Source: Anaerolineales bacterium (GTDB taxonomy: Bacteria; Chloroflexota; Anaerolineae; Anaerolineales; E44-bin32). From it: a stretch of 14,461 nucleotides of DNA. Below, piece by piece: positions 1 through 6,670 of this stretch; within the stretch, counting starts at the first letter, position 1; the number at the start of each line of letters is the position of its first letter. The translations under genes were made by a program, and so were the position numbers. The notes below the pieces were generated by a model, which saw only the letters and a program-made list of their open reading frames with translations, searched no databases and was not told the DNA's origin. The DNA is taken from NCBI GenBank assembly GCA_030606845.1, contig JAUWFP010000026.1, positions 1-14,461 on the forward strand. The letters run 5' to 3'.

Positions 1-1
1 G

Positions 2-94
2 AAACTGCGCCTAATTTCTTTTACCCGTATTGAGGATACCGGAGCCATCGCCAAACAAAACGATGGAAAGGCGCACAAGAAGACCAATGTATGA
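2..94 (+). CDS. Possible C-terminal tail of an upstream plus-strand gene (partial)
   Basis: The frame starting at base 2 stays open for 30 codons from the window edge to a TGA at 92-94. It would encode a basic, polar tail ending in HKKTNV. The other two plus frames close early, at TGA 31-33 and TAA 12-14. A gene ending here would converge on the minus-strand permease that ends at 118. Thirty codons without a family signature are weak evidence, and the stretch could equally be non-coding. I do not recognise any domain. Confidence 0.25.
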   Translation, partial: KLRLISFTRIEDTGAIAKQNDGKAHKKTNV

Positions 95-117
95 CGGATC
101 GGAGAATTTAGAACACC

Positions 118-603
118 TCACCCAGCAAGCAGTGTCCCCACTAACCCCACCAGGATGGGGACCGGTAGGCCGAGACCGAGTCGAATCACTGTGAAGCGCC
201 AGCCTAAAAATGGGAGCTCGAAGGATACGGTAAGTAAGGCGATGGACGCCCAGGAGGTGATCATCGCCAGCGTCGGTCCCAGTCCGGCACCGGATTGGAA
301 GAGGACGGCGATGAGGGGGAAGACCACGTACGGCCCGCCGGGGAGGAACACGCCAGCGGCTGTCCCGATCAGAACGCCTTGCAGCCCTGTTCCGGGACCG
401 ATCCAGTTTTGGACCAGAGATTGAGGTTCAAGGGCGTTTACGTAGCCGACGATGATGAAGGCGACAATCAGCAGCGGCAATGTGCGCTTCAATGTTTCCC
501 ACCCGACCTGCGCTCCTTTTACATGGCTGCCGTCGTGGCGGCGCCAGGCGACAATGAGAAGGCCAAGCGCGATCAAAATCAGGATGACTGTGGACTCGAT
601 CAC
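118..603 (-). CDS. Small half-permease B (ArsP/DUF318-like membrane protein)
   Basis: This is a 161-residue hydrophobic protein with about four or five membrane segments (roughly residues 3-20, 42-57, 73-90, 95-125 and 138-160). The centre holds the motif PGGPYV (residues 88-93) followed by a QSGAGLG block (103-109). The neighbouring gene at 600-1136 has the same layout and motif, so the two are paralogues. The chosen start is GTG at 603, whose last two bases overlap the TGA of the upstream gene, which indicates translational coupling. Longer in-frame extensions upstream lie inside the neighbour in another frame and were not used. The layout recalls one repeat of the two-repeat ArsP/YraQ predicted permeases, in which the equivalent loop usually carries a cysteine motif; here it is Gly-Gly-Pro-Tyr. 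The substrate is unknown. Most likely it works as a heterodimer with its neighbour. Confidence 0.75.
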   Translation of the reverse strand: MIESTVILILIALGLLIVAWRRHDGSHVKGAQVGWETLKRTLPLLIVAFIIVGYVNALEPQSLVQNWIGPGTGLQGVLIGTAAGVFLPGGPYVVFPLIAVLFQSGAGLGPTLAMITSWASIALLTVSFELPFLGWRFTVIRLGLGLPVPILVGLVGTLLAG

Positions 604-1136
604 TGGACGGCCTCGCGGATGCGCTCGATGGTGTTCCCGAACAGGGTTTCGGCGAGGTAGCCGAGCAGTGGTGGAAATATCAACGTCAGGGCATAGCGCA
701 CGAGCGTCAGGTGTGGTCCCAAGAGCGCGAATTCGTAGGGAAGGCGCGATATCGACCAAAGATTTTTTGCGGTGACGAAGGCTACTAGCACACCCAGGCC
801 TGCGCCGGATTGCAGTAGGCTGCCTGCGATCGGGTAATACACGTAGGGCCCGCCGGGGATCAATGCTCCGCCGATGCAGCCAATCAGGATGCCGCGCCAG
901 CCCGCACCGGCCGCGAGCCAGCGCTCCACTAGCTCCTTTGAGATGAGAACGTTCGTTAACCCTGCGGTCAAAAAAGCAGCGAGCAGCATCGGCGTGACCG
1001 ACACGAGGGTTTGAAAGCCTTGGCGCAGCCCCTCCAGAGCGAGGTCCTGACCACCCTTCCACCAGGCGATGCCCGCTAAGGCGAAAGCCACACCAGTGAG
1101 GAAAATCAATGTCCAATCGAGTGTAAGTTTTTTCAT
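600..1136 (-). CDS. Small half-permease A (ArsP/DUF318-like membrane protein)
   Basis: This is a 178-residue membrane protein with an N-terminal helix (about residues 8-25), a second hydrophobic stretch at 43-62, the core PGGPYV at 94-99, QSGAGLG at 109-115, and a terminal hydrophobic helix near 145-163. It ends with a charged tail. It aligns along its length with the next gene downstream (118-603): both have G-x-G-W/L-x-G-x-L-I-G before PGGPYV and an R/P-x-E-x-x-x-L-G segment after it. The ATG at 1136 has no clear Shine-Dalgarno sequence. The gene lies 110 bases downstream of the aminotransferase on the same strand and may be co-transcribed with it. Family assignment to ArsP/DUF318-like permeases is from topology and repeat layout only. 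The transported substrate is not evident. Confidence 0.75.
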   Translation of the reverse strand: MKKLTLDWTLIFLTGVAFALAGIAWWKGGQDLALEGLRQGFQTLVSVTPMLLAAFLTAGLTNVLISKELVERWLAAGAGWRGILIGCIGGALIPGGPYVYYPIAGSLLQSGAGLGVLVAFVTAKNLWSISRLPYEFALLGPHLTLVRYALTLIFPPLLGYLAETLFGNTIERIREAVQ

Positions 1137-1246
1137 CGGCAGAAGTAGACGGGATTGTCCACGGAGATGACAATAATGGCAAACAGGATGGATGCTGACC
1201 CAAGGACAGACATCTTAGAAGGTATTTCTCTACACAAGGACGATAA

Positions 1247-2383
1247 TCAGGCGTAAAGAGTCTGAACCGCATCAATCAGCGAATCGGCATCAGCATGGTC
1301 GTTATAGCCCTGGAAGGAAAAACGAATGAACGACCGATTATGCCATTGATGGACAAGGACCTCGATGTTGTGCTCCTCACGCAATCGGCGTTGGATGTCG
1401 TGATTGGGTTCAGGAAGCTCAACCGCAGCCATCTGCAATGCCCACCCCTGTGATTGAGTAAGCCTGGTAGTTCCGAAAAATTCAAGCAGACGATCCCTCG
1501 TCTCCGCAGCAAGGTCAATGCAGCGACGGCGCACATCATCCCACCGATAGTCGCGTTGAAATTCGATTGCAGCAGGAACGGACAGGAAGGCCGCGATATC
1601 ACGTGTGCCCTGCCATTCGTGGTAGTCGATGAACCGTGATGTGCCAGGTTGCTCAGCTCCCCAACCCCAGCTAACCACCAGAGGCTCGAGGGTATCCTTT
1701 ATTTCCGGGCGAGCGTACAGGAAGGAGGCTCCCTTCGGCGCGCAGAGCCACTTATGACAGGCGCCGGTGTAAAGGTCGGCGCCGAGATCTGCCAGATGGA
1801 GAGGAATCTGACCCGGGGCGTGGGCGCCGTCGACAATAGTTAAGATCCCAGCTTCGCGAGCCAGCGTACAAATCTCCTTTACAGGAAATTTTATGGCCGT
1901 CGGACTGGTGATATGGCTGATGAAGATCACGCGGGTGTGATCGTTGACGCCGGACCAGAAATATTCAACAAAGGCTTCATCTTCTGGAATTGGAAACGGG
2001 ACTGCGCGCTGGACGTAGCGTGCGCCTCGCCGATTGCAGATAAAGCACCAGGTCCGATCCACAGCGCCGTATTCGTGGTCCGTCGTGAGGATTTCATCAC
2101 CCGCACCAAGCTTCAGGCTGCGCGCAATCATGTTGATCGCAGTCGTGGGGTTAGGGAAGTACACAAGGTCATCAGGGCCACAGCCGACGTATTCGGCCAG
2201 AACTGCGCGTGCCTCGGCCATTAATTCTGGCGCCCGACGGTCAAGGAAATCCACCGGGTGGCGCTCGAGTTGGCGCTGCCATTCCTGATAAGCCTGGAAG
2301 ACTGGTCTTGGGCAAGCACCAAAGGAACCGTGATTCAAGTAGATTACAGTGGGGTCGAGGAGGAAGAGTTGACGTAATCCCAT
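1247..2383 (-). CDS. PLP-dependent class V aminotransferase (isopenicillin-N epimerase-like)
   Basis: This 378-residue protein belongs to the fold-type I, class V aminotransferases. The N-terminus shows the LNHGSFGACP signature (residues 16-25) typical of the CefD/isopenicillin-N epimerase-like group. The cofactor site is visible as DGAHAPG (185-191), where the Asp pairs with the pyridine nitrogen of PLP, and as GACHKWLCAPKG (207-218), where Lys211 is the expected Schiff-base lysine. SHITSP (156-161) is another conserved block. Length and order fit a complete enzyme. The ATG at 2383 has AAAGG about 9 bases upstream. CefD-like proteins in genomes without beta-lactam clusters are usually cysteine desulfurases or transaminases of unknown substrate, so the exact reaction cannot be assigned. 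The following half-permeases on the same strand might move a related compound, but nothing in the sequence proves this. Confidence 0.9.
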   Translation of the reverse strand: MGLRQLFLLDPTVIYLNHGSFGACPRPVFQAYQEWQRQLERHPVDFLDRRAPELMAEARAVLAEYVGCGPDDLVYFPNPTTAINMIARSLKLGAGDEILTTDHEYGAVDRTWCFICNRRGARYVQRAVPFPIPEDEAFVEYFWSGVNDHTRVIFISHITSPTAIKFPVKEICTLAREAGILTIVDGAHAPGQIPLHLADLGADLYTGACHKWLCAPKGASFLYARPEIKDTLEPLVVSWGWGAEQPGTSRFIDYHEWQGTRDIAAFLSVPAAIEFQRDYRWDDVRRRCIDLAAETRDRLLEFFGTTRLTQSQGWALQMAAVELPEPNHDIQRRLREEHNIEVLVHQWHNRSFIRFSFQGYNDHADADSLIDAVQTLYA

Positions 2384-2765
2384 CTAAGATTACCTTTCTT
2401 TGAATAACAACACTGTACTACTTTCGATCCTCATTTGCATCCCCCTGTTCCCAATGTGCTCTTGATTATTAGCCACGCGACTCGACGGTATCTTACCTGG
2501 TGACCTTCCAATCCGATCGTAGGGTTTCCCGTTATTGTGCTAGGTTGTGGGTGCCACTCATTCTTCTTCAGCACCCGTACATGTGAATAGGGTGTATTTA
2601 GCGCAGTAGTGGCGTCGATGAATACAGCGAGTCAAGCTCAAATGGCGATTATTCAAATCGAAAGTAGAGACGCAGTTCGTCCTCATGTCCCTTGCGAGAA
2701 TCCAAAGTGAGGCGCAAATGTTGGCGCCTCACAATGTTCATCTCGAATATATTGAGATCAGCCGC
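2384..2765. other. 382-base intergenic region, no gene seen
   Basis: This stretch lies between the start of the aminotransferase (minus strand) and the end of the LysM-M23 gene (minus strand). I see no convincing coding frame on either strand. It should hold the aminotransferase promoter near 2400-2450, but no clear -35/-10 pair stands out. Close to the M23 stop codon it contains one perfect stem-loop, listed separately. The rest shows no recognisable element. Confidence 0.6.
2707..2732 (-). terminator. Stem-loop after the LysM-M23 gene, possible terminator
   Basis: A perfect 9-base inverted repeat (GTGAGGCGC at 2707-2715 and GCGCCTCAC at 2724-2732) encloses an 8-base loop. It sits 34 bases beyond the stop codon of the minus-strand gene ending at 2766. 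Read on the minus strand, the stem is followed by TTTGG, so the U-tract is short. It could act as a weak intrinsic terminator or as an RNA 3'-end stabiliser. On the plus strand no T-run follows. Confidence 0.55.
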
Positions 2766-3881
2766 TCACGGCAGGAAATTGTGCGGGTTTACTCGACCCC
2801 AAACCTCGCTGCGCATTTCGAAATGCAGGTGAGGGCCGGATGAGTTTCCGGTGATCCCCATTGTGCCGATTGCGCCGCCCTTGAAGACAGCTTGACCGCA
2901 GCCGACGTTAATCGTATCGAGGTGGGCATAGAGTGTCTGCCAGCCGTTGCCGTGGTCGATCACAACCACGTAGCCATAGCCATAATTATTCCAACCCGAA
3001 TAGACTACGACACCGTTATCGGAGGCGAAAATGCCGTGTCCGATGGCGCCGCCAATGTCAATTGCTTCATGGACGCCAGGAATGTAGGGGTATCCCGAGA
3101 GCCAGCGTGAGGAAGTCGGCCAGTCGAACACGCCCGTCCCAATCGGGCCGCTGGACACGGAGCCGCAGAATCCCGGTCCTAAGATGCTGGCCGCGGCCGG
3201 GTTGGAGCGAGTGATGGTGATCATCTGCCAGGTCGGTGCATCGCGGCGCCCACCGGTTATGAGGATGAGCGAGCCATACTCGATGTCCGGATTGGCGAAG
3301 TCCACATCGAAGGCGATGTGGTTCCCGGGCCACTCGATGATCGCCTCCGGCTCGGCGTGAAAAGAACCCGCTACTTTTGAGATATTGTCGCCCTCCGACC
3401 AGGAGTAGAGGACGCCATCGATGGGTGGAATATTGAGTTCCTGACCCGGCTTAAGCGTATGCGGGTCTTGCTCGAGTGTGTACCAGTTCCCCCAAAGGAT
3501 TGACTCTGCCTTAAGGCCATATTTTTCGGCGATGCCGAATAGGGTGTCACCTTCCTGAACCAGATATTTTAGGATATCGAATCGTGGTCGATCAGGGATG
3601 ATCGTATGCAGATCGGCTTTACGGTAAACATCGCTGGTTTCTCCAGGGGGGTCGAAGGAAGGCAGTATTTCAGGATTTAATGCGCTTAAGTTATCTGGAG
3701 TTGCTTTCTCAACGGATGCGGTAACATCACCAGAAGAGGTACCAGGGGATAGAGTTTCCGGGCTCGAACCTGTTGCACAGCTCGCTGCTAGGATGAGGAA
3801 CACACTCACCAGGACGATGTTGATTCGGCTGGTGATGGGGGTTGAGCGATCTGGGTCAGGGTACAAATCCCGCATACGCAT
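2766..3881 (-). CDS. LysM / M23 family metallopeptidase lipoprotein
   Basis: This 371-residue secreted cell-wall hydrolase has a short cytoplasmic start, a hydrophobic segment at residues 20-34 and a lipobox-like AASC with Cys35 as the probable lipidation site (Ala rather than Leu at -3, so somewhat atypical). A Ser/Thr/Pro-rich linker follows. A LysM domain spans about 105-152 (VQEGDTLFGIAEKYGL), and a second, degenerate LysM-like segment spans about 158-208. The M23 (LytM/lysostaphin) domain fills 255-371. Its zinc ligands are His271 and Asp275 (HEAID) and His353 in GPHLHFE, with catalytic His320 (YAHLD) and His351, so the enzyme looks active. The role would be peptidoglycan cross-link cleavage or remodelling at the outer face of the membrane. 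The ATG at 3881 lies about 17 bases after the predicted transcription start, with GGAG 11 bases upstream. It is divergent from a second M23 lipoprotein at 4237. Confidence 0.92.
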   Translation of the reverse strand: MRMRDLYPDPDRSTPITSRINIVLVSVFLILAASCATGSSPETLSPGTSSGDVTASVEKATPDNLSALNPEILPSFDPPGETSDVYRKADLHTIIPDRPRFDILKYLVQEGDTLFGIAEKYGLKAESILWGNWYTLEQDPHTLKPGQELNIPPIDGVLYSWSEGDNISKVAGSFHAEPEAIIEWPGNHIAFDVDFANPDIEYGSLILITGGRRDAPTWQMITITRSNPAAASILGPGFCGSVSSGPIGTGVFDWPTSSRWLSGYPYIPGVHEAIDIGGAIGHGIFASDNGVVVYSGWNNYGYGYVVVIDHGNGWQTLYAHLDTINVGCGQAVFKGGAIGTMGITGNSSGPHLHFEMRSEVWGRVNPHNFLP

Positions 3882-3904
3882 TTTCTGAAGGTCTCCGGCG
3901 CGTG

Positions 3905-3933
3905 ATCATATCAGCGCGGAAGATCAGGGTCAA
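3905..3933 (-). promoter_or_regulatory. Sigma70-type promoter of the LysM-M23 gene
   Basis: Read on the minus strand: TTGACC (complement of 3928-3933), a 17-base spacer, then TATGAT (complement of 3905-3910). Each box matches consensus at 5 of 6 positions with optimal spacing. The predicted start near 3898 gives a 5' leader of about 17 bases before the ATG at 3881. Confidence 0.7.
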
Positions 3934-4027
3934 GACGATGAGCAAACAGATGATCTCATCGCATGAGGGCTGAGGGAGAGTAAGCTCCAGGTTTGTACGC
4001 ACATGAATTCTTTAAACATCGATCCAA

Positions 4028-4039
4028 CTTGTGCACAAG
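4028..4039. promoter_or_regulatory. Perfect 12-base palindrome, possible operator
   Basis: CTTGTGCACAAG is a perfect 6+6 palindrome in the middle of the divergent region between the two M23 lipoprotein genes. Its position suits an operator controlling one or both, but no regulator is encoded next to it and the motif is not one I can assign to a family. Confidence 0.25.
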
Positions 4040-4222
4040 AGACATCCGAACATGCCTTATAGCGTGGCATTGTTCTTGCATGATTCTCGCATGAATTGAT
4101 GACGACGGGCTGGATCAAGCGTCGAGAATCAAACCGAGATCGCTGTGCCAGGATTCCTATTGGGAGAAAGTGCCCAGTGACGCAAGATGTAGTGGCGAGT
4201 TTGATAGGGCGCCCGGCTGTTA

Positions 4223-4234
4223 AGGTAAATACCT
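4223..4234 (+). promoter_or_regulatory. Dyad overlapping the ribosome-binding site of the plus-strand M23 gene
   Basis: AGGTA-AA-TACCT is a perfect 5+5 inverted repeat. Its left arm contains the AAGGT Shine-Dalgarno sequence, and its right arm ends two bases before the ATG at 4237. The 2-base centre is too short for a normal RNA hairpin, so a DNA operator is more likely, if it has any function at all. Confidence 0.2.
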
Positions 4235-4236
4235 GA

Positions 4237-5334
4237 ATGAAGCATAGAATGATATTCCGTTATGGTTTCCTCAACCTATTGATTGGGTTGCTGTTGGGCG
4301 CTTGCATGTCTCCTGATGTGTCGCCCGAGGTGGTTAACCCTGAGACGAGCGTTACGCCAACCGCGACGCTGGCGGTTGAGTTACCGGTTACCCCACAGAG
4401 TGCAGAAGGAGCCCGACGGGAAGCTCCTATTCCTGCCGCGCCACGGCCTCTGGTCTTCCCGACGACAGCTCCAGAACCCGAAGTAACCTGGCGTCCCCCG
4501 CCGTACCCTGTCCCCTGGGCCGTACAACCGCAGGACCATTTTTTCTTCGGTCGTCCCATCCCTTCCGGGGAAGTCAATTGGCCAAACGCGAAATACCGAT
4601 ACGGCAGCACATTATTCGGCGCGGAGAGCATGCATACGGGGGTCGACATGGGTGCAGAGCGGGGAACACAGGTGTTAGCGGCTGGTCCCGGAGAGGTGGT
4701 CTGGGCCGGGTATGGCCTGTACCGCGGGCTTGAAGACCCGACGGACCCGTATGGTCTTGCAATAGCGGTCCGCCACGACTTTGGTTATGAGGGGCAGCAA
4801 CTTTACACTGTATATGCCCACCTGGGCTCGATCTCGGTCTGGTGCGGGGAACGCGTGAGGATGGGAGATTTGCTGGGCACGGTAGGTGAAACAGGACACG
4901 CTTCGGGTCCTCATCTTCATTTTGAAATACGACTGGGAGAGAATCGCTACTTCAGTACTCGCAATCCCGAGTTGTGGATGGTTCCTCCAGAGGGATGGGG
5001 AGTCCTTGCGGGTCGTATAAAGAATTCCTTTGGGGGGGATCTTCGCGAGCAGTTGGTCCAGATTCGATCTCTTGAAACCGACCAGCGCTGGGACGTATGG
5101 ACCTATGCCGAGGGCACAGTCCACCCGGACGATTATTACAACGAGAATTTTGTGATCAGCGACCTCCCAGCAGGCCCCTATGAGGTCAGAATTGATTTTG
5201 TGGGGCGGCCGTTCACGGCTCAATTCCTGCTCCTCCCCGGCAGGGTAAATTTTCTGACTTTCCTCGGCAGAACCGGTTTCGTAATCGAGCCGACTCCCAC
5301 CCCCGTAGACCTGACCCATCCCCCAAGCCCCTAG
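4237..5334 (+). CDS. M23 family metallopeptidase lipoprotein with C-terminal beta-sandwich
   Basis: This 365-residue lipoprotein has a clear signal: basic start, hydrophobic core (residues 9-20) and lipobox LGAC with Cys23 as the lipidated residue. A long low-complexity Pro/Thr/Ala-rich linker (about 24-95) spans the wall. The M23 domain covers about 100-240. Zinc ligands are His133 and Asp137 (HTGVD) and His228 in GPHLHFE; His195 (YAHLG) and His226 complete the active site. Residues about 255-345 look like a carboxypeptidase-regulatory or transthyretin-like beta-sandwich (GRIKNSFGG at the start, LPAGPYEVRI near 310-319). The C-terminus ends in another PTPTP-type tail. The expected role is peptidoglycan endopeptidase at the outer membrane-facing surface, with the beta-sandwich as a binding module. 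The ATG at 4237 has AAGGT 10 bases upstream. The minus-strand neighbour is a divergent relative with the same catalytic set. Confidence 0.92.
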   Translation: MKHRMIFRYGFLNLLIGLLLGACMSPDVSPEVVNPETSVTPTATLAVELPVTPQSAEGARREAPIPAAPRPLVFPTTAPEPEVTWRPPPYPVPWAVQPQDHFFFGRPIPSGEVNWPNAKYRYGSTLFGAESMHTGVDMGAERGTQVLAAGPGEVVWAGYGLYRGLEDPTDPYGLAIAVRHDFGYEGQQLYTVYAHLGSISVWCGERVRMGDLLGTVGETGHASGPHLHFEIRLGENRYFSTRNPELWMVPPEGWGVLAGRIKNSFGGDLREQLVQIRSLETDQRWDVWTYAEGTVHPDDYYNENFVISDLPAGPYEVRIDFVGRPFTAQFLLLPGRVNFLTFLGRTGFVIEPTPTPVDLTHPPSP

Positions 5335-5494
5335 GCGTCATAAGGAGAACTCAGCCCCTTCCCGGATCTTTTTGTGCGGGCAGCGGTAATGGACGAATCC
5401 GCTATCCGCTTAACGTAATTGAGCGAGAGTCTTTAAGTAACCCCCCAGGGACGATTGATTGTTTATTTTTGCAGTGATAGACGTCGCTGTTGGC

Positions 5495-5512
5495 ATATGA
5501 CACCCGTCATAT
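5495..5512. promoter_or_regulatory. Inverted repeat ATATGAC-N4-GTCATAT upstream of operon 1 promoter
   Basis: Perfect 7-base arms (5495-5501 and 5506-5512) are separated by ACCC. The last base of the dyad is the first base of the predicted -35 hexamer at 5512. The size and position fit a dimeric regulator that activates or represses the dtxR-feo operon from upstream. The motif differs from the DtxR-like box nearby, so a second regulator is possible. Confidence 0.4.
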
Positions 5513-5539
5513 TGTCAGGGCGGCCTTTTGAGTTAATAT
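5512..5539 (+). promoter_or_regulatory. Predicted promoter of the dtxR-feoA-feoB-feoC-xth operon
   Basis: TTGTCA (5512-5517) and TAATAT (5534-5539) are separated by 16 bases, with 5 of 6 and 4 of 6 consensus matches. The predicted start is near 5546, inside the DtxR-box-like sequence at 5539-5557. This gives a short leader of about 60 bases to the ATG at 5606. Placement is by eye. Confidence 0.5.
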
Positions 5540-5557
5540 AAGGGTATCCTAACTATT
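5539..5557. promoter_or_regulatory. DtxR/IdeR-type operator-like box of operon 1
   Basis: The 19-base sequence centred on GGGTATCCTAAC matches the DtxR consensus TTAGGTTAGSCTAACCTAA at about 12 of 19 positions, and at 11 of 14 in the core. It overlaps the downstream edge of the -10 and the start site, the usual place for iron-dependent repression. The first gene downstream encodes a DtxR protein, so autoregulation is likely. A related sequence with the same GG(G/T)TATCCT core lies at the same relative position in operon 2. Confidence 0.5.
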
Positions 5558-5605
5558 GGATTCCCGATTTTTAGGACGCGCAGTTATTTGTTCAGGGGAA
5601 GAAGT

Positions 5606-6292
5606 ATGACAGAGTTGCACAAATTTGCTGAGAGCGAAGAGATGTATTTGAAGACCATCGCCGAGATTTCGCGTCATGGGAATCTCGTTCCGGTCACAAA
5701 TATCGCTGAGCGGCTCAGTATCTCGACGGTTTCCGCGAGCGAGATGGTACACAGGCTTCAGGACCGCGGTTTGCTCGAGCACACACCATACAAGGGTGTG
5801 CGGCTGACGACTGAAGGGCGGAAGCGGGCGGAAGGCATCCTGCGGCGGCACCGATTATGGGAATGTTTTCTGACGGAGCATCTCGGGCTTCCCTGGAAAC
5901 AAGTCCATGATTTTGCCTGCCAGTTGGAACATGTTAGCGAGGATGCGTTGACGGATGCGCTAGATAAGCACCTTGGTTTCCCTTCTTTTTGCCCGCATGG
6001 CAACCCCATACCACCAGCGCAGGGCGTTCTTGAAGGAAGGGAGACGACACCGCTTTCTGATCTCGACGTCGGGCAGGAGGGAGTCGTCCTGTGTATCCGC
6101 GAGGAGGATGGCGAGATACTGGACTATCTTGATGCTCGTGCAGTCCGACCTGGCAGCCGTGTTCGCATCGAGGAAATCGCTCCGTATGATGGGCCGCGTT
6201 CGGTCTTGATGGATGGAGAGAAGCAGGTTCTAGGCCGTGAGGTGGCAGAGCATATCCTTATTGAGTTGGTGCACGACAACGAAACGGAGTGA
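5606..6292 (+). CDS. DtxR/IdeR-family iron-dependent transcriptional regulator
   Basis: This 228-residue cytosolic repressor has a winged helix-turn-helix (about residues 8-72), a dimerisation and metal domain (about 73-137) and a C-terminal SH3-like/FeoA-type domain (about 149-222). All seven metal ligands of Corynebacterium DtxR occur here at a constant +3 offset. Met13, Cys105, Glu108 and His109 correspond to the primary site; His82, Glu86 and His101 correspond to the ancillary site. Met plus Cys is the iron-type set, unlike the Asp/Glu pair of manganese sensor MntR. I chose the ATG at 5606 because AGGGGAAG lies just upstream; a TTG at 5588 in frame would add six residues but has no such site. 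It is the first gene of operon 1 and stops directly before the feoA start. It probably represses its own operon through the box at 5539-5557 when ferrous iron is plentiful. Confidence 0.93.
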   Translation: MTELHKFAESEEMYLKTIAEISRHGNLVPVTNIAERLSISTVSASEMVHRLQDRGLLEHTPYKGVRLTTEGRKRAEGILRRHRLWECFLTEHLGLPWKQVHDFACQLEHVSEDALTDALDKHLGFPSFCPHGNPIPPAQGVLEGRETTPLSDLDVGQEGVVLCIREEDGEILDYLDARAVRPGSRVRIEEIAPYDGPRSVLMDGEKQVLGREVAEHILIELVHDNETE

Positions 6293-6670
6293 GTGTTGAG
6301 CACAGAAACTGAACGTAAATATAGCAATAGGCCGCTCAGCGAAGTGCCGTCGGGTGGGCGTGTGCGCATGGTTGGATTTGGGCGCCATTGTCGCCGGTCT
6401 CGTCGCCTGGCAGAATTGGGAATCAACCCGGGCACCGAGATCACGGTAATTCAGTCGGACCCTGGGCAACCGCTGTTGCTGCGGGTGCGTGGATCACAGT
6501 TGGCGGTTGATCGCAGGGTGGCTCATCAATTATTCGTCACCCCGCTGGAGCCGATGCCTGAGTTTGCAAATTGGCGGAGGGGTTGGCGCCGCTGGGGGCG
6601 TGGGGGGCGGACCCAGAGGTCGCGGAGGGAGAAGCGGGCGATCTCGAAGGCGGAGAAAACAGTCACTTGA
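6293..6670 (+). CDS. feoA: FeoA, with Arg-rich C-terminal extension
   Basis: This is a 125-residue protein. Residues about 14-85 are a standard FeoA SH3-like fold: PLSEVPSGGRVRMVGFG at the start, RRLAELGINPGTEITV in the middle and LRVRGSQLAVDRRVA at the end. FeoA is a small cytosolic partner of FeoB needed for ferrous iron uptake. The family is usually 75-85 residues. This one carries about 33 extra residues (93-125) very rich in Arg, Lys, Trp and Gly (RRGWRRWGRGGR), a tail that could contact membrane lipid, nucleic acid or FeoB. The start is GTG at 6293, directly after the regulator stop codon; a TTG at 6296 is an alternative, with GGAG at 6286-6289 serving either. The TGA at 6668-6670 overlaps the ATG of the FeoB G-domain gene by one base, so translation is likely coupled. 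Confidence 0.92.
   Translation: MLSTETERKYSNRPLSEVPSGGRVRMVGFGRHCRRSRRLAELGINPGTEITVIQSDPGQPLLLRVRGSQLAVDRRVAHQLFVTPLEPMPEFANWRRGWRRWGRGGRTQRSRREKRAISKAEKTVT

Larger units (their letters stand above)
3882..4236. other. 355-base divergent intergenic region between two M23 lipoprotein genes
   Basis: No convincing gene is present. Short frames here lack a ribosome site and domain content. The region holds a strong sigma70-type promoter for the minus-strand LysM-M23 gene (3905-3933), a perfect 12-base palindrome (4028-4039) and a 12-base dyad over the ribosome-binding site of the plus-strand gene (4223-4234). I could not identify a convincing -35/-10 pair for the plus-strand gene. Confidence 0.6.

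Noticed and set aside
604..1275. Long upstream extension of the minus-strand frame that contains half-permease B
   Set aside because: The extension translates to Arg/His/Pro-rich sequence without membrane character and lies over half-permease A in another frame. The GTG at 603 overlapping the previous stop is a better start.
1689..1698. AGGGTATCCT, identical to the core of the operon 1 DtxR-like box
   Set aside because: It lies inside the aminotransferase coding sequence, and its flanks do not continue the dyad. Chance match.
2740..2759. Imperfect inverted repeat ATCTC-G-AATATATT-GAGAT next to the M23 stop codon
   Set aside because: One arm has an extra base, and the AT-rich centre leaves little stable stem. 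The perfect stem at 2707-2732 explains the end of the gene better.
3930..4118. A 62-codon minus-strand frame in the divergent region
   Set aside because: No ribosome site, no domain, and it overlaps the -35 of the promoter for the LysM-M23 gene.
6571..6669. Upstream extension of the FeoB G-domain protein inside feoA
   Set aside because: It would overlap the FeoA coding tail by 33 codons and gives an Ala/Gly/Glu-rich sequence not seen at FeoB N-termini. The ATG at 6670 overlapping the feoA stop fits the pattern of the operon.
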